A stretch of DNA of 15,862 nt from Pseudomonadota bacterium (GCA_021850555.1 JAJZLX010000159.1:1-15862); one strand, 5' to 3'. Positions 1 through 6,114 are shown, numbered from the stretch's first letter. The notes: generated from the letters alone by a model not told the origin. Numbers and translations are program-made.

Positions 1-1152
1 GTCTGGGTTCTCGCTCGCTTCGACGTATCCTTGATCATTTGCGACATCACCGGCGCCCCCGCCCGGGTTTGTCACCGCGTCGATGAGACGTCGCAGGAGA
101 GTACTGTACTGAATGTCGCCGTTGTTCTGCGTGTCTGGGGGCATCGCGATGAACTGGATCGGCGTGCCGCCGACGGTGACTTGACCGCGGATCGAGCAGT
201 TATCGGTGCTCGGCAGGAGGCATGCCGTGGTCTGGTCGGCGAGCGATGGGCTGAATGCTGTTCCCTGTGGCAGGAAAATCACCAGCACTGTGCTGTTCGT
301 AATCGGCGCGCCCCATGCGTCATTGCTGATGATGGTTTGCTCGATCTGGCTCTCGGTCACTTCTGGCGTTGGCCAGGTCGTGGAAGCCGTGATCGGCGCA
401 TCTGTCGTGCCATCGCCGACGCCGTACGCCTGCAGTGCGCTCCAGTATTGCGAGGTCACGATCTGCTGCAAGAAGACCTCGTAGTCGTTCGCGTTCGTCG
501 ATCCGCTGAAGAACACGGGCTCTACTTGCGGTGTCGTGATGACTTTGGCGGTGGTGCCTGGGAATGGAACGAGTTGCTCGTCCGCGAACGGGGTTGCTGC
601 CGGGTATTCGCTGCAGAGGACAGGCAGTGTGATAGTGCCCCCGGCGTTTTGTTCCCCTGCCAGGTAAGTGCCGGGCATGCCCTGTTCGGACTGTGTTTGT
701 GCGATCACCTGGCACTGCTGTCCGTCCGCAGGTTGTGTCGTGACGGAGACAGAGAGGTAGTTAGGGGATGGAGCCGTTCCGGATGAAACACCGGTGTAGA
801 AGACGCCGGGCACTGTATACGTGCCGTTGGCTGTAACGGTGCCGGATAAAGAGATGGTCTGCGCTCCGGTGACATCCGCATCGATCACGAACGATTGGCC
901 GGTGGTGAGACCCTGGACGTTCAGGACGAGCTGGAATTCGGTGGTGCCGTTTGAGAGAACCTGCCCCTTGTTCCCGGTCCAGGTGATCCCAGGCGTGCTC
1001 GTGCCGCCGCTCGATCCCGACCCGGATGCGCCGGAGCCATTGCCGGGCGCCGTGGTGCCCCCACCACCTCCGCAACCGGCGAGAACCGCACACATCGCGA
1101 TGGCGGTGAGCGCGTAGTGGAAGGGTTTTTGTGTCAGTCTTCTGGTGACCAT
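1..1152 (-). CDS. Secreted lipoprotein with Gly/Ser linker, C-terminus beyond the window
   Basis: An open frame of 384 codons runs without a stop from an ATG at 1152 to the left edge, so the 3' end is missing. GGAGA lies 6 bases before the ATG. The N-terminus is a type II signal peptide: basic residues RR, a hydrophobic stretch, then the lipobox LAGC with the lipidated Cys at residue 27. A Gly/Ser/Thr-rich linker (about 28-55) follows, then a beta-rich segment (about 56-150). Residues 213-248 (VFFSG..., YWSAL..YGVGDG) and the later VLVIFLP resemble, from memory, large secreted bacterial proteins that carry a SHEL.EA.TDP motif; here the equivalent place reads LLRRLIDAVTNP (about 352-363), so any metal-binding His/Glu is absent. 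I do not know the function. It is divergent from the small membrane-protein genes and shares their control region. Confident that the gene and lipoprotein signal are real; family resemblance weak. Confidence 0.85.
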   Translation of the reverse strand, partial: MVTRRLTQKPFHYALTAIAMCAVLAGCGGGGGTTAPGNGSGASGSGSSGGTSTPGITWTGNKGQVLSNGTTEFQLVLNVQGLTTGQSFVIDADVTGAQTISLSGTVTANGTYTVPGVFYTGVSSGTAPSPNYLSVSVTTQPADGQQCQVIAQTQSEQGMPGTYLAGEQNAGGTITLPVLCSEYPAATPFADEQLVPFPGTTAKVITTPQVEPVFFSGSTNANDYEVFLQQIVTSQYWSALQAYGVGDGTTDAPITASTTWPTPEVTESQIEQTIISNDAWGAPITNSTVLVIFLPQGTAFSPSLADQTTACLLPSTDNCSIRGQVTVGGTPIQFIAMPPDTQNNGDIQYSTLLRRLIDAVTNPGGGAGDVANDQGYVEASENPD

Positions 1153-1334
1153 GCGTCTTCTCCGTCAGTCCTCTATCTTGGTGTTTCCGGGTCTCCCCAC
1201 ACTTACTATTTTATCCATTCCGCCCTGGGCCTGCAGGAGATAAATCCGAAAATTTGTCGGAAATCGTTTCTCTCTGTCCTGCGCATTCCAAGTGCCTATA
1301 GGTGATTGCAGGACACTAAACGGAGTGAGAGCCT
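1153..1334. promoter_or_regulatory. Divergent control region between the lipoprotein and the small membrane-protein genes
   Basis: This 182-base gap holds a 17-bp inverted repeat TCCGAAAATTTGTCGGA (1245-1261), the best-formed copy of an element repeated across the window. On the plus side a -10-like CTATAG (1296-1301) is followed by CAGGACACTA (1309-1318), where transcription should begin, then the GGAG before the ATG at 1335. An 8-bp perfect inverted repeat, TGTCCTGC at 1275-1282 and GCAGGACA at 1308-1315, brackets the -10. On the minus side a TAAAAT-like -10 sits near 1206-1214 and would serve the lipoprotein gene. No good TTGACA is seen. Motifs are read directly; promoter roles are inferred. 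Confidence 0.6.
1245..1261. promoter_or_regulatory. Operator-like 17-bp inverted repeat, copy A
   Basis: TCCGAAAATTTGTCGGA, arms TCCG and CGGA around nine bases. It is flanked by GATAAA on the left and AAAT on the right, the same flanks as the copy at 2255-2271. It matches the reverse strand of the copy at 3341-3357 at 16 of 17 bases. Probable binding site of a dimeric regulator; regulator unknown. Confidence 0.6.
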
Positions 1335-1532
1335 ATGAAGAAGCTGTCCAGAAGGGCCATTTCGACGCTTGCTCTGGAATTGCGGAGGGCCTCGCTGGTT
1401 GCAGCTTCTGGAGTTGCTGTCCTTGCAATCCATCTGCATCACACGGTTCTGGGAGTCTTCCTCGCTGTACTCGCGTGGATAACCACGCAGGGTCTGGCGT
1501 TCATGCTGGACTCCCTCTCATCGGAGAATTAA
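1335..1532 (+). CDS. Small membrane protein, 65 aa
   Basis: The ATG at 1335 follows GGAGTGAG at a proper distance and lies just downstream of the CTATAG promoter element. The product has a basic amphipathic N-terminus (KKLSRR, ELRR) and two adjacent hydrophobic stretches at about residues 20-36 and 38-58, so a one- or two-pass inner-membrane protein with the basic end in the cytoplasm is expected. It ends LDSLSSEN. A second tiny membrane-protein frame begins four bases after its stop. I do not recognise the family. A longer frame overlapping it in another register (from 1292) has no ribosome site and is less likely. Roles such as entry exclusion or an accessory pilus function are guesses from context only. 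Confidence 0.65.
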   Translation: MKKLSRRAISTLALELRRASLVAASGVAVLAIHLHHTVLGVFLAVLAWITTQGLAFMLDSLSSEN

Positions 1533-1536
1533 TATA

Positions 1537-1650
1537 GTGAGCATGACTTCCGAAGCTTGGCTGATTCTCGCAACGCTGATCTATGTGTCCGTCGTGACAC
1601 TTATCAGCTGTGTGGTAGTCGTTTTCCGGGAAAAAAAGTCGTCGAATTGA
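1537..1650 (+). CDS. Very small membrane protein, 37 aa
   Basis: A short frame opens with GTG at 1537, nine bases after the GGAGA at 1523-1527; an in-frame ATG at 1543 is 15 bases away and is a less likely start. The peptide reads as a short polar N-terminus, one hydrophobic span (about residues 8-31, rich in Val/Leu/Ile with a single Cys) and a basic tail REKKSSN, the pattern of a single-pass inner-membrane peptide. It follows the 65-aa gene by four bases and is itself followed by a strong terminator, so the two form a bicistronic unit. No family is recognised. Support is the ribosome site, composition and placement before the terminator. Confidence 0.5.
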   Translation: MSMTSEAWLILATLIYVSVVTLISCVVVVFREKKSSN

Positions 1651-1654
1651 TCTG

Positions 1655-1685
1655 AACGGCCCCTGTCCTGGGGCCGTTTTTATTT
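1655..1685 (+). terminator. Rho-independent terminator after the small membrane-protein genes
   Basis: Perfect 9-bp stem AACGGCCCC (1655-1663) / GGGGCCGTT (1670-1678) with a 6-base loop, followed by a T-rich run. On the minus strand no T run follows, so it works for the plus strand only. Confidence 0.9.
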
Positions 1686-1692
1686 TCGCAGC

Positions 1693-2178
1693 TCAGGCGG
1701 CGTGCCGACCGAGCACCCGGTCACGAATCTGCCTTTCGTCCGGGCGCGGGCTCGAGGGGAACCGCACGGTGCGGATCCCAGCCGTAGCGAGCATGGCATC
1801 CCGTTTCGCGTCCTCGTCCCGCTTGCCGTCGTGCGAGCGATCGTCGAGCTCGACCACGGCGATCAGCCGCTCGGCCCCGCGTGTACAGACGACATAATCT
1901 ATCCGTTTGCGATCGAATTGCGAACGTGCACTCCAGTACGCCGGATCCCCTTTCTGGAGCGTGACATCGAGGATGCCGGACATTGCGACCTGGCTGAAGA
2001 TGGTGCATTCGGGCAATGCTTTCTTGAGTCTTGCGAAGAACTCGAGCTCATTGTCGGTCATGAGCGGGCGGCTCGTGAACGGAGCGATACGCGCCCCCCA
2101 CCCGCCGGGCGACTTGCGCCACAAGACCGCGAGCACGAATGCCGCGGCGACCGGTACGACGAAAACCAGGCTGAACAT
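1693..2178 (-). CDS. Membrane-anchored DUF2726 protein
   Basis: The protein has an N-terminal membrane span (about residues 2-20, FSLVFVVPVAAAFVLAVLW), a short basic linker, then a DUF2726 domain: LMTDNELEFFARLKKALPE, a central beta strand with Q.A.SGILD, FDRKRIDYVVC, then AVVELDDRSHD and a basic helix ending AGIRTVRF. DUF2726 is related to restriction-endonuclease-like folds, and the ID...VELDD pattern resembles a PD-(D/E)xK core, so a nuclease or nucleic-acid-binding role is possible but not shown. Two ATGs are close together: AGAGGA touches the first (2184) and stands six bases before the second (2178), so I prefer 2178 (161 aa). It has its own control region upstream and is convergent with the small membrane-protein unit. 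Confidence 0.8.
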   Translation of the reverse strand: MFSLVFVVPVAAAFVLAVLWRKSPGGWGARIAPFTSRPLMTDNELEFFARLKKALPECTIFSQVAMSGILDVTLQKGDPAYWSARSQFDRKRIDYVVCTRGAERLIAVVELDDRSHDGKRDEDAKRDAMLATAGIRTVRFPSSPRPDERQIRDRVLGRHAA

Positions 2179-2184
2179 GTCCAT

Positions 2185-2297
2185 TCCTCTAGCTAAGAAC
2201 CCAACCTGGGCCCGCAGGCTAAAAGAGACGGGTTAAGGCTGTAAAGCGATAAAATCCGACGATCTGTCGGAAATACTGTCGGCCCGCTCCCCTGAGC
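2185..2297 (-). promoter_or_regulatory. Control region of the DUF2726 gene with operator copy B
   Basis: It contains TCCGACGATCTGTCGGA at 2255-2271, the most symmetrical copy of the repeated operator (arms TCCGAC and GTCGGA perfect), with the flanks GATAAAA and AAAT shared with copy A. On the minus strand CTAGAG lies at 2192-2187 right against the start codons. If that is a -10 the mRNA would be nearly leaderless; it may instead simply be the Shine-Dalgarno sequence. Motifs are certain; promoter location is not. Confidence 0.5.
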
Positions 2298-2329
2298 ACA
2301 AAAAACCGGAGCGCGAATGCGCCCCGGTT
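2298..2329 (-). terminator. Rho-independent terminator of the 134-aa gene
   Basis: On the minus strand the stem AACCGGGGCGC / GCGCTCCGGTT (one G-U pair) closes an ATTC loop and is followed by a run of T. The same position is an A-C mismatch on the plus strand, which supports minus-strand function. It lies 30 bases after the stop of the 134-aa gene. Confidence 0.85.
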
Positions 2330-2358
2330 CAATGGATGGATATGCCTCGAACATGAGC

Positions 2359-2763
2359 TCAGTGGATTCTCGCGGACTCCGCAAGGGAGACGGCGAATGA
2401 GCCGCGGGTGCGCCGCGGGCGAGTCCAGCGAGTCTTGCCGTTTTTCAGATCGCGCAGGTTTCGCCTGGTGATCTCTCCTTCGATCTCGACGAGCCGCGTC
2501 TCCATCGCGCGGATCTGTCGATCGGTTGCGATCCACCCGGAGGCGATGGCGCGGATCTCGCGGAGGATGCCGCCGAGTGTCGGCACGCGGTCCTTCGCGG
2601 TGATTCGCACGATACGCAACTCTTCGCTGATGATCGCCTGTGCGACCTTGAGGTCGGTGGTGCTCATGCGAGCGATGGACAGCTTTGGGGCTGACTTCGG
2701 CTGATCGACGTGGGTGCGGACGATTTTGCCGCCGAACTGTGGACCAATGGTTGAATATCCCAT
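2359..2763 (-). CDS. Hypothetical protein, 134 aa, basic
   Basis: The ATG at 2763 follows GAGAGAAG and lies just downstream of a CTAGAG/CAGGTCACTA promoter-like element; a clear terminator follows the stop. The protein has a Gly/Lys-rich N-terminus, a helical middle (about 35-105: TTDLKVAQAIISEELRIV, then ILREIRAIASGW, then QIRAMETRLVEIEGEIT) and a very basic tail (KNGKTRWTRPRRTRGS). There is no signal peptide or membrane span, so it should be cytoplasmic. The helical, basic makeup would suit a small nucleic-acid-binding or accessory protein, but no family is recognised and no function is claimed. Confidence 0.65.
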   Translation of the reverse strand: MGYSTIGPQFGGKIVRTHVDQPKSAPKLSIARMSTTDLKVAQAIISEELRIVRITAKDRVPTLGGILREIRAIASGWIATDRQIRAMETRLVEIEGEITRRNLRDLKNGKTRWTRPRRTRGSFAVSLAESARIH

Positions 2764-2830
2764 GGGGGCTTCTCTCTTGTTAGTGACCTGCCCTTCTCTA
2801 GCGAGGGCGTGCCGGGATAAATTTCGAAGA
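2764..2830 (-). promoter_or_regulatory. Promoter-like region of the 134-aa gene
   Basis: Read on the minus strand: a CGAAATTTATCCC segment (2812-2829) that weakly resembles the repeated operator, then CTAGAG (2801-2796), five bases, and CAGGTCACTA (2790-2781), then the ribosome site and ATG. The CTAGAG-N5-CAGG(A/T)CACTA block is matched almost exactly at 3321-3301 on the same strand and closely at 1296-1318 on the plus strand, so it is probably the -10 and start-site region. Confidence 0.55.
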
Positions 2831-2906
2831 GTGGAGGAGAGGCGGTGGACAGGTGGGGTGCCGTGCGGACTGCCTGGCTCGATCGGTCGCGGGCGTGGCC
2901 CGCTGT

Positions 2907-2950
2907 GGCCTTGATGGGCGCACTTGGGTGCCGCAGGCCCTGTTTTTTTT
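2907..2950 (+). terminator. Possible rho-independent terminator on the plus strand
   Basis: Imperfect hairpin, GGCCT/AGGCC at the base and GCAC-TTGG-GTGC at the tip, followed by TG and eight T. A perfect GCGGGC-GTG-GCCCGC hairpin (2889-2903) stands just before it. No plus-strand gene upstream is convincing, so its client is unknown; it may stop a short transcript or readthrough. Confidence 0.35.
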
Positions 2951-2962
2951 ATTTCGGTTCAG

Positions 2963-3307
2963 CCAAAAGGAAGACCGGAGACGCAAAACGCGTCCCCGGT
3001 CTGAACCTGTATGCCTTTTCCTATTTGACTTGGCGAGGCCAAGCCGTACGGTTTTGGAGACCGTACCCAGAGTCCCCTCCCGAATCAATGTGTTCCGGTC
3101 CATCCGGTGCATTGATAAACCCGCATTTTGCTCGGACCTCAGTCCGGTTGCCCGCAGGCTGTCGGGTCGATATGTGGGATATGGGGCGCGAGGCGTGGAT
3201 AAAACCAGCCCCCAGTGTGCGCGAGCGAGATGCTGAAAGGGGAAGGTGGATCGAAGATCCTGTCCTGCCCTTGACCGCACTACACCCGGCAAACGCGTTC
3301 TAGTGTC
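2963..3307 (-). ncRNA. Candidate structured non-coding RNA, about 340 bases
   Basis: No frame on either strand looks like a protein here, yet the segment is packed with short inverted repeats: 3248-3260 (GGATC), 3151-3166 (CCCG/CGGG), 3133-3146 (CGGAC/GTCCG), 3085-3115 (TCAATG/CATTGA enclosing CCGG/CCGG), 3046-3066 (GTACGGT/ACCGTAC), 3029-3043 (CTTGGC/GCCAAG) and 2973-3001 (12-bp stem). On the minus strand the last stem gains a G-U pair in place of an A-C mismatch and is followed by TTCCTTTT, as expected of a terminator. A promoter-like CTAGAG-N5-CAGGACACTA lies at 3321-3301 on the minus strand beside operator copy C. I infer an RNA from about 3305 to 2963. No known RNA family is recognised; a regulatory RNA or a folded transfer/replication site are the alternatives. 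Confidence 0.45.
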
Positions 3308-3430
3308 CTGAAATTCTCTAGGTAAATTCGGCGGAGAATTTCCGTCAAATTTTCGGATTTAATTTTTGAGCCCATCGGCTTTGGCCCATACCCTAGAAGA
3401 AGAGGCCATTACTTTCGCTGGAGACCCCGA
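3301..3430. promoter_or_regulatory. Divergent control region between the candidate RNA and dinG, operator copy C
   Basis: Operator copy C, TCCGTCAAATTTTCGGA, occupies 3341-3357. To its left on the minus strand are CTAGAG (3321-3316) and CAGGACACTA (3310-3301), facing the hairpin-rich segment. An 8-bp inverted repeat AAATTCTC (3311-3318) / GAGAATTT (3334-3341) brackets that -10. To its right a CTAGAA (3393-3398) preceded by CCCATA faces dinG. One operator therefore sits between two opposed promoters, as at 1153-1334. Confidence 0.55.
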
Positions 3431-5551
3431 ATGGGCGAAGTCGTCAGTTTCGGATCCGTCGCGCGCGTCAAGCGGTCGGACTTTCGGGATTTTATCGACG
3501 ATGCGTACGATGCGCTCGCGCGTCTGCCGTTTTTCAAGGAACGCGCGACGCAGCGCGATTTATCGCGACAGATCCTTCGGTCCTTCAGGGAGGGAGTGCC
3601 GTTGCTCGCCGAGGCGCCGACCGGCACCGGCAAGACACTCGCGTACCTCATCGCTGCGCTCGCCGCGCAGCACGGAGAGGCAAAGCCTGTTCCGGTGGTC
3701 ATCGCAACCGCCACCACGCTGCTGCAGCATCAGATTATAGAAGAGGAGATCCCGAAACTCATCAAGGCTGGACTTTTGAACCCCGCTCACGCGGTTGTGG
3801 CGAAGGGGCGCGGGCGATATTTCTGCGCGATGTCCGGCGAGCGCATCGCGCAGACCGAGGAGCGGCAAGACGATCTGTTCGAGGATGACGACAGGGTAGG
3901 GGCGCCGCGCGAGGCGCAAGAGCTGCTCGGGCTGTTCGTCGACGGGAAATGGAACGGTGACATGGACGCCGCGCCGATTCGCATGACGCAATCCACGCGC
4001 GATGCCGTCAGAGCGAGCGGGGAGTCCTGTGTGGGATGGCGGTGCGGGTACTACGCGAGCTGCCCTTTTTATACAGAGCGGCGCCGGCTGCAGACGGCCA
4101 AGCTCATCATCGCCAATCAGGACCTCGTACTTTCGGACCTGCGCCTGGCGCTCGAGGAGGATGCCTCGCCGATCTTCCCTGTGCAGAAGTACCTGCTCGT
4201 GGTCGATGAAGCGCACCGATTCCCTGGGAAAGCGCAGGAGTCTGGTTCGGCGACGATCGATTGCGATCAGGCGATCGGGCTGATCGAGGAGCTCCCCGGG
4301 GTGATCGGCAAGCTGCTGCGCCATCCGAAGGTGTCGAGAGTGCTCGAGCGCGGCTCATCTTTATACGAGATGCTCGATCCAGGCCAGGCCGCTGAGGCAC
4401 TGCTTGGCGCGCGCGATCGGGTGAGGGAGGAGAGCGCGCAGAGCGAGGAACGGCAGATCACCCTCGGGGATCCTGAGGTAGACGGGCGCGTCGCGGCGCT
4501 CGAGGCCGAAATCGGGCGGGCTCTCGCGGAGTGCGCCCGTGTGGCCGCCGGGTTCATGACCGCAAAGAGCGCGCTCGCCGAAGTGAAATTCCCTGAGCGG
4601 GACCCGGTCGAGCGCAAAGCGTTCTTTGATGCATGGTTTCTGGTGTCGATCAACGCGGCCAGGATCAGTTCATTGCGTGATGCCCTCGAGACATTCATGG
4701 CCTGCCGGGACGGTGTGCGCTGGATCGAGCGCGGCGAGGAGACAGGCGCGCAAGAGCTGCTGCGCGCTTCCCCGATGGAGGGAAGCAGCGTGCTGCGACG
4801 GCTGCTCTGGGGCAGGGAGCGGGCGCGGCCCGTGATGGTATCGGCGACGCTCAGCGCATTCGGCAGCTTCGCGCGCTTTGCGGCTAAAGTCGGGCTCTCT
4901 GAACGGGCGCTCACCTGCGCGTTGCCGCCGTGCTTCGACTACGGATCGAGCACGCTTCTGGTGAAGCGTCTCAAGTACAGCCCCCGCCAGGCGGAGCGCA
5001 CGGAGTGGGAGAAGGAGCTGCAGCAGGCGCTGCCGGCCGCCGTGCACGAAGATGAAGCAACGCTGGTGCTGTTTCCATCGCGAAGATTGCTGCAGCGCAG
5101 CACCGACACGTTGCGCGAGCGCTTCGGCGATGCGGTGCTCGTACAGGGGTCCATGCCGATCGCGACGCTCACCGAGGCCCATCGTTCCCGGGTCGATGCC
5201 GGAGAACTCTCTATTCTCTGTGGTCTCGACTCGCTCGCAGAAGGACTCGATCTGCCCGGCCAGTATTGCACCCACGTGATCATTGTCGCGCTGCCGTTCA
5301 CTCCTCCGGTAAGCCCGGTCGAGCGCCGCTACCACTCGATCCTGCGCAATCGGTATTTCCCGGAGCGCGCGATGCCGGAAGCGATGCTCAAGCTGAAGCA
5401 GATGGTGGGGCGGCTGCTGCGCTCGGAAACCGACCGGGGCCGGATCACCGTCCTCGATTCTCGGCTCGCCTCTACCCGCTGGGGGCGGCAGATGATCGGG
5501 AGCCTCCCGCCGTTTCGGGTCGAAGAAGAAGTCGTCGACCTCGTTTCTTGA
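3431..5551 (+). CDS. dinG: DinG/XPD-family iron-sulfur ATP-dependent DNA helicase
   Basis: This 706-residue protein has all the marks of a superfamily 2 DinG helicase, which unwinds DNA 5' to 3' using ATP. Walker A is APTGTGKT (62-69), the DEAH box is at 259-262, SATLS is at 471-475, and motif VI QMVGRLLR starts at 657. Four cysteines (C132, C200, C205, C211) repeat the C-x4-C-x5-C spacing of the E. coli DinG 4Fe-4S cluster, so the cluster is expected. Length matches E. coli DinG. The ATG at 3431 follows GGAGA by six bases. It is a single-gene unit with a promoter region on its left and a terminator on its right. Element-borne DinG proteins are known beside type IV CRISPR loci, but no cas gene or repeat array is present here. 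Probable role: clearing structured DNA or R-loops during element replication or transfer. Confidence 0.93.
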   Translation: MGEVVSFGSVARVKRSDFRDFIDDAYDALARLPFFKERATQRDLSRQILRSFREGVPLLAEAPTGTGKTLAYLIAALAAQHGEAKPVPVVIATATTLLQHQIIEEEIPKLIKAGLLNPAHAVVAKGRGRYFCAMSGERIAQTEERQDDLFEDDDRVGAPREAQELLGLFVDGKWNGDMDAAPIRMTQSTRDAVRASGESCVGWRCGYYASCPFYTERRRLQTAKLIIANQDLVLSDLRLALEEDASPIFPVQKYLLVVDEAHRFPGKAQESGSATIDCDQAIGLIEELPGVIGKLLRHPKVSRVLERGSSLYEMLDPGQAAEALLGARDRVREESAQSEERQITLGDPEVDGRVAALEAEIGRALAECARVAAGFMTAKSALAEVKFPERDPVERKAFFDAWFLVSINAARISSLRDALETFMACRDGVRWIERGEETGAQELLRASPMEGSSVLRRLLWGRERARPVMVSATLSAFGSFARFAAKVGLSERALTCALPPCFDYGSSTLLVKRLKYSPRQAERTEWEKELQQALPAAVHEDEATLVLFPSRRLLQRSTDTLRERFGDAVLVQGSMPIATLTEAHRSRVDAGELSILCGLDSLAEGLDLPGQYCTHVIIVALPFTPPVSPVERRYHSILRNRYFPERAMPEAMLKLKQMVGRLLRSETDRGRITVLDSRLASTRWGRQMIGSLPPFRVEEEVVDLVS

Positions 5552-5552
5552 G

Positions 5553-5585
5553 GGGCCGCCGGCTCGTCGGCCCTGATTTTTTTTT
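5553..5585 (+). terminator. Rho-independent terminator after dinG
   Basis: Stem GGGCCG (5553-5558) / CGGCCC (5568-5573) with a 9-base loop, then GA and nine T. It starts two bases after the dinG stop. Its T run merges into the next operator copy. Confidence 0.88.
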
Positions 5586-5691
5586 ATCCGAAAATTTCTC
5601 CCAGCCGATTACCTATAGCCGATTTAGGGCGCATGCGTACATGCGCATTGAACGGGAGCCCGGCGAACAGGCCGGGTTGAAAGATCGGCAT
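5586..5691 (+). promoter_or_regulatory. Promoter and leader of the dsbA-like operon, operator copy D
   Basis: ATCCGAAAATTTCTCCCA contains the left half of the repeated operator (5587-5603) but has lost the right arm. CTATAG follows at 5613-5618, preceded by CCGATTAC. A perfect inverted repeat GCGCATGCGTACATGCGC lies at 5629-5646, about where transcription would begin, and a second hairpin CCCGGC/GCCGGG lies at 5659-5676 in the leader. The -35 position falls on AAAATT within the operator, with no TTGACA, which would fit an activator-dependent promoter. The layout is closely echoed before the pilin gene. Confidence 0.55.
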
Positions 5692-6114
5692 ATGAAGCAT
5701 CACGAGCTCCTCTGGGGATCGGCAATTGTGGCGTTTATCGCCTGGGTGTTCCTGGCGCCGACTCCGAGCGTGCGTATCAGTCGCGTGTGCCGGCCCATCA
5801 GCTGGGCAAGCAGCGGGATCGTCTCCCTGACCGCGCTCACCGCGCCGAAGTACGAGACCGACGCTCAGGACGGCGGTAATCGTGTCGTGTACGGCTGCGA
5901 GTATTCGATCTGGCGCCTTTTTTATCAGAAGGATTATGACACCTACCTATCTGCGCAACGGCGGCGCCTGCTCGGGCCGCGTGTAGCCCCCGCACAGCGC
6001 TGCTCGAGCCCCACAACCGCGGCCGTCAAGGGGCCTGGTGGCAATGCGCCCGTGGCCCCTTGCGTCGCGGCGCGCATAGCCGGCCCGGCAAAGCCGGCCG
6101 GGAGTAAACCGTGA
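5692..6114 (+). CDS. Unknown membrane-anchored or exported protein, 140 aa
   Basis: The protein begins MKHHELLWGSAIVAFIAWVFLAP, a signal anchor or uncleaved signal peptide, followed by a conserved-looking periplasmic part with Cys residues in RVCRPISW and VYGCEYSIW, then an Ala/Pro-rich tail with two more Cys. The paired Cys suit a periplasmic location and the disulfide-forming protein encoded next. The frame is open much further upstream (to 5266), but that part overlaps dinG and is spurious; an in-frame ATG at 5641 lacks a ribosome site and falls inside the inverted repeat. ATG 5692 is preceded only by a weak GAAAGA, so translation may be low. The stop overlaps the next start (GTGA). No family is recognised. 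Confidence 0.7.
   Translation: MKHHELLWGSAIVAFIAWVFLAPTPSVRISRVCRPISWASSGIVSLTALTAPKYETDAQDGGNRVVYGCEYSIWRLFYQKDYDTYLSAQRRRLLGPRVAPAQRCSSPTTAAVKGPGGNAPVAPCVAARIAGPAKPAGSKP

Noticed and set aside
31..786. Plus-strand open frame of 251 codons at the left end
   Set aside because: It is the shadow of the minus-strand lipoprotein gene, which has a ribosome site, lipobox and a continuous 384-codon frame. The plus frame has an unnatural Arg/Cys-rich composition and no ribosome site.
2889..2950. Plus-strand small RNA ending at the T8 run
   Set aside because: A terminator-like hairpin exists but no promoter element of the shared type faces it, so a separate RNA could not be supported.
2798..3303. 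Overlapping open frames on both strands in the hairpin-rich segment (up to 164 codons)
   Set aside because: Compositions are Arg/Pro/Ser-rich and domain-free, starts lack ribosome sites, and the frames run through the inverted repeats. A short minus-strand peptide (13 codons from about 3126) has a GAGG at long spacing but is too short to claim.
5266..5691. Upstream extension of the 140-aa gene
   Set aside because: It would overlap dinG by almost 300 bases and cross its terminator and the next promoter; the signal-anchor start at 5692 is the sensible one.
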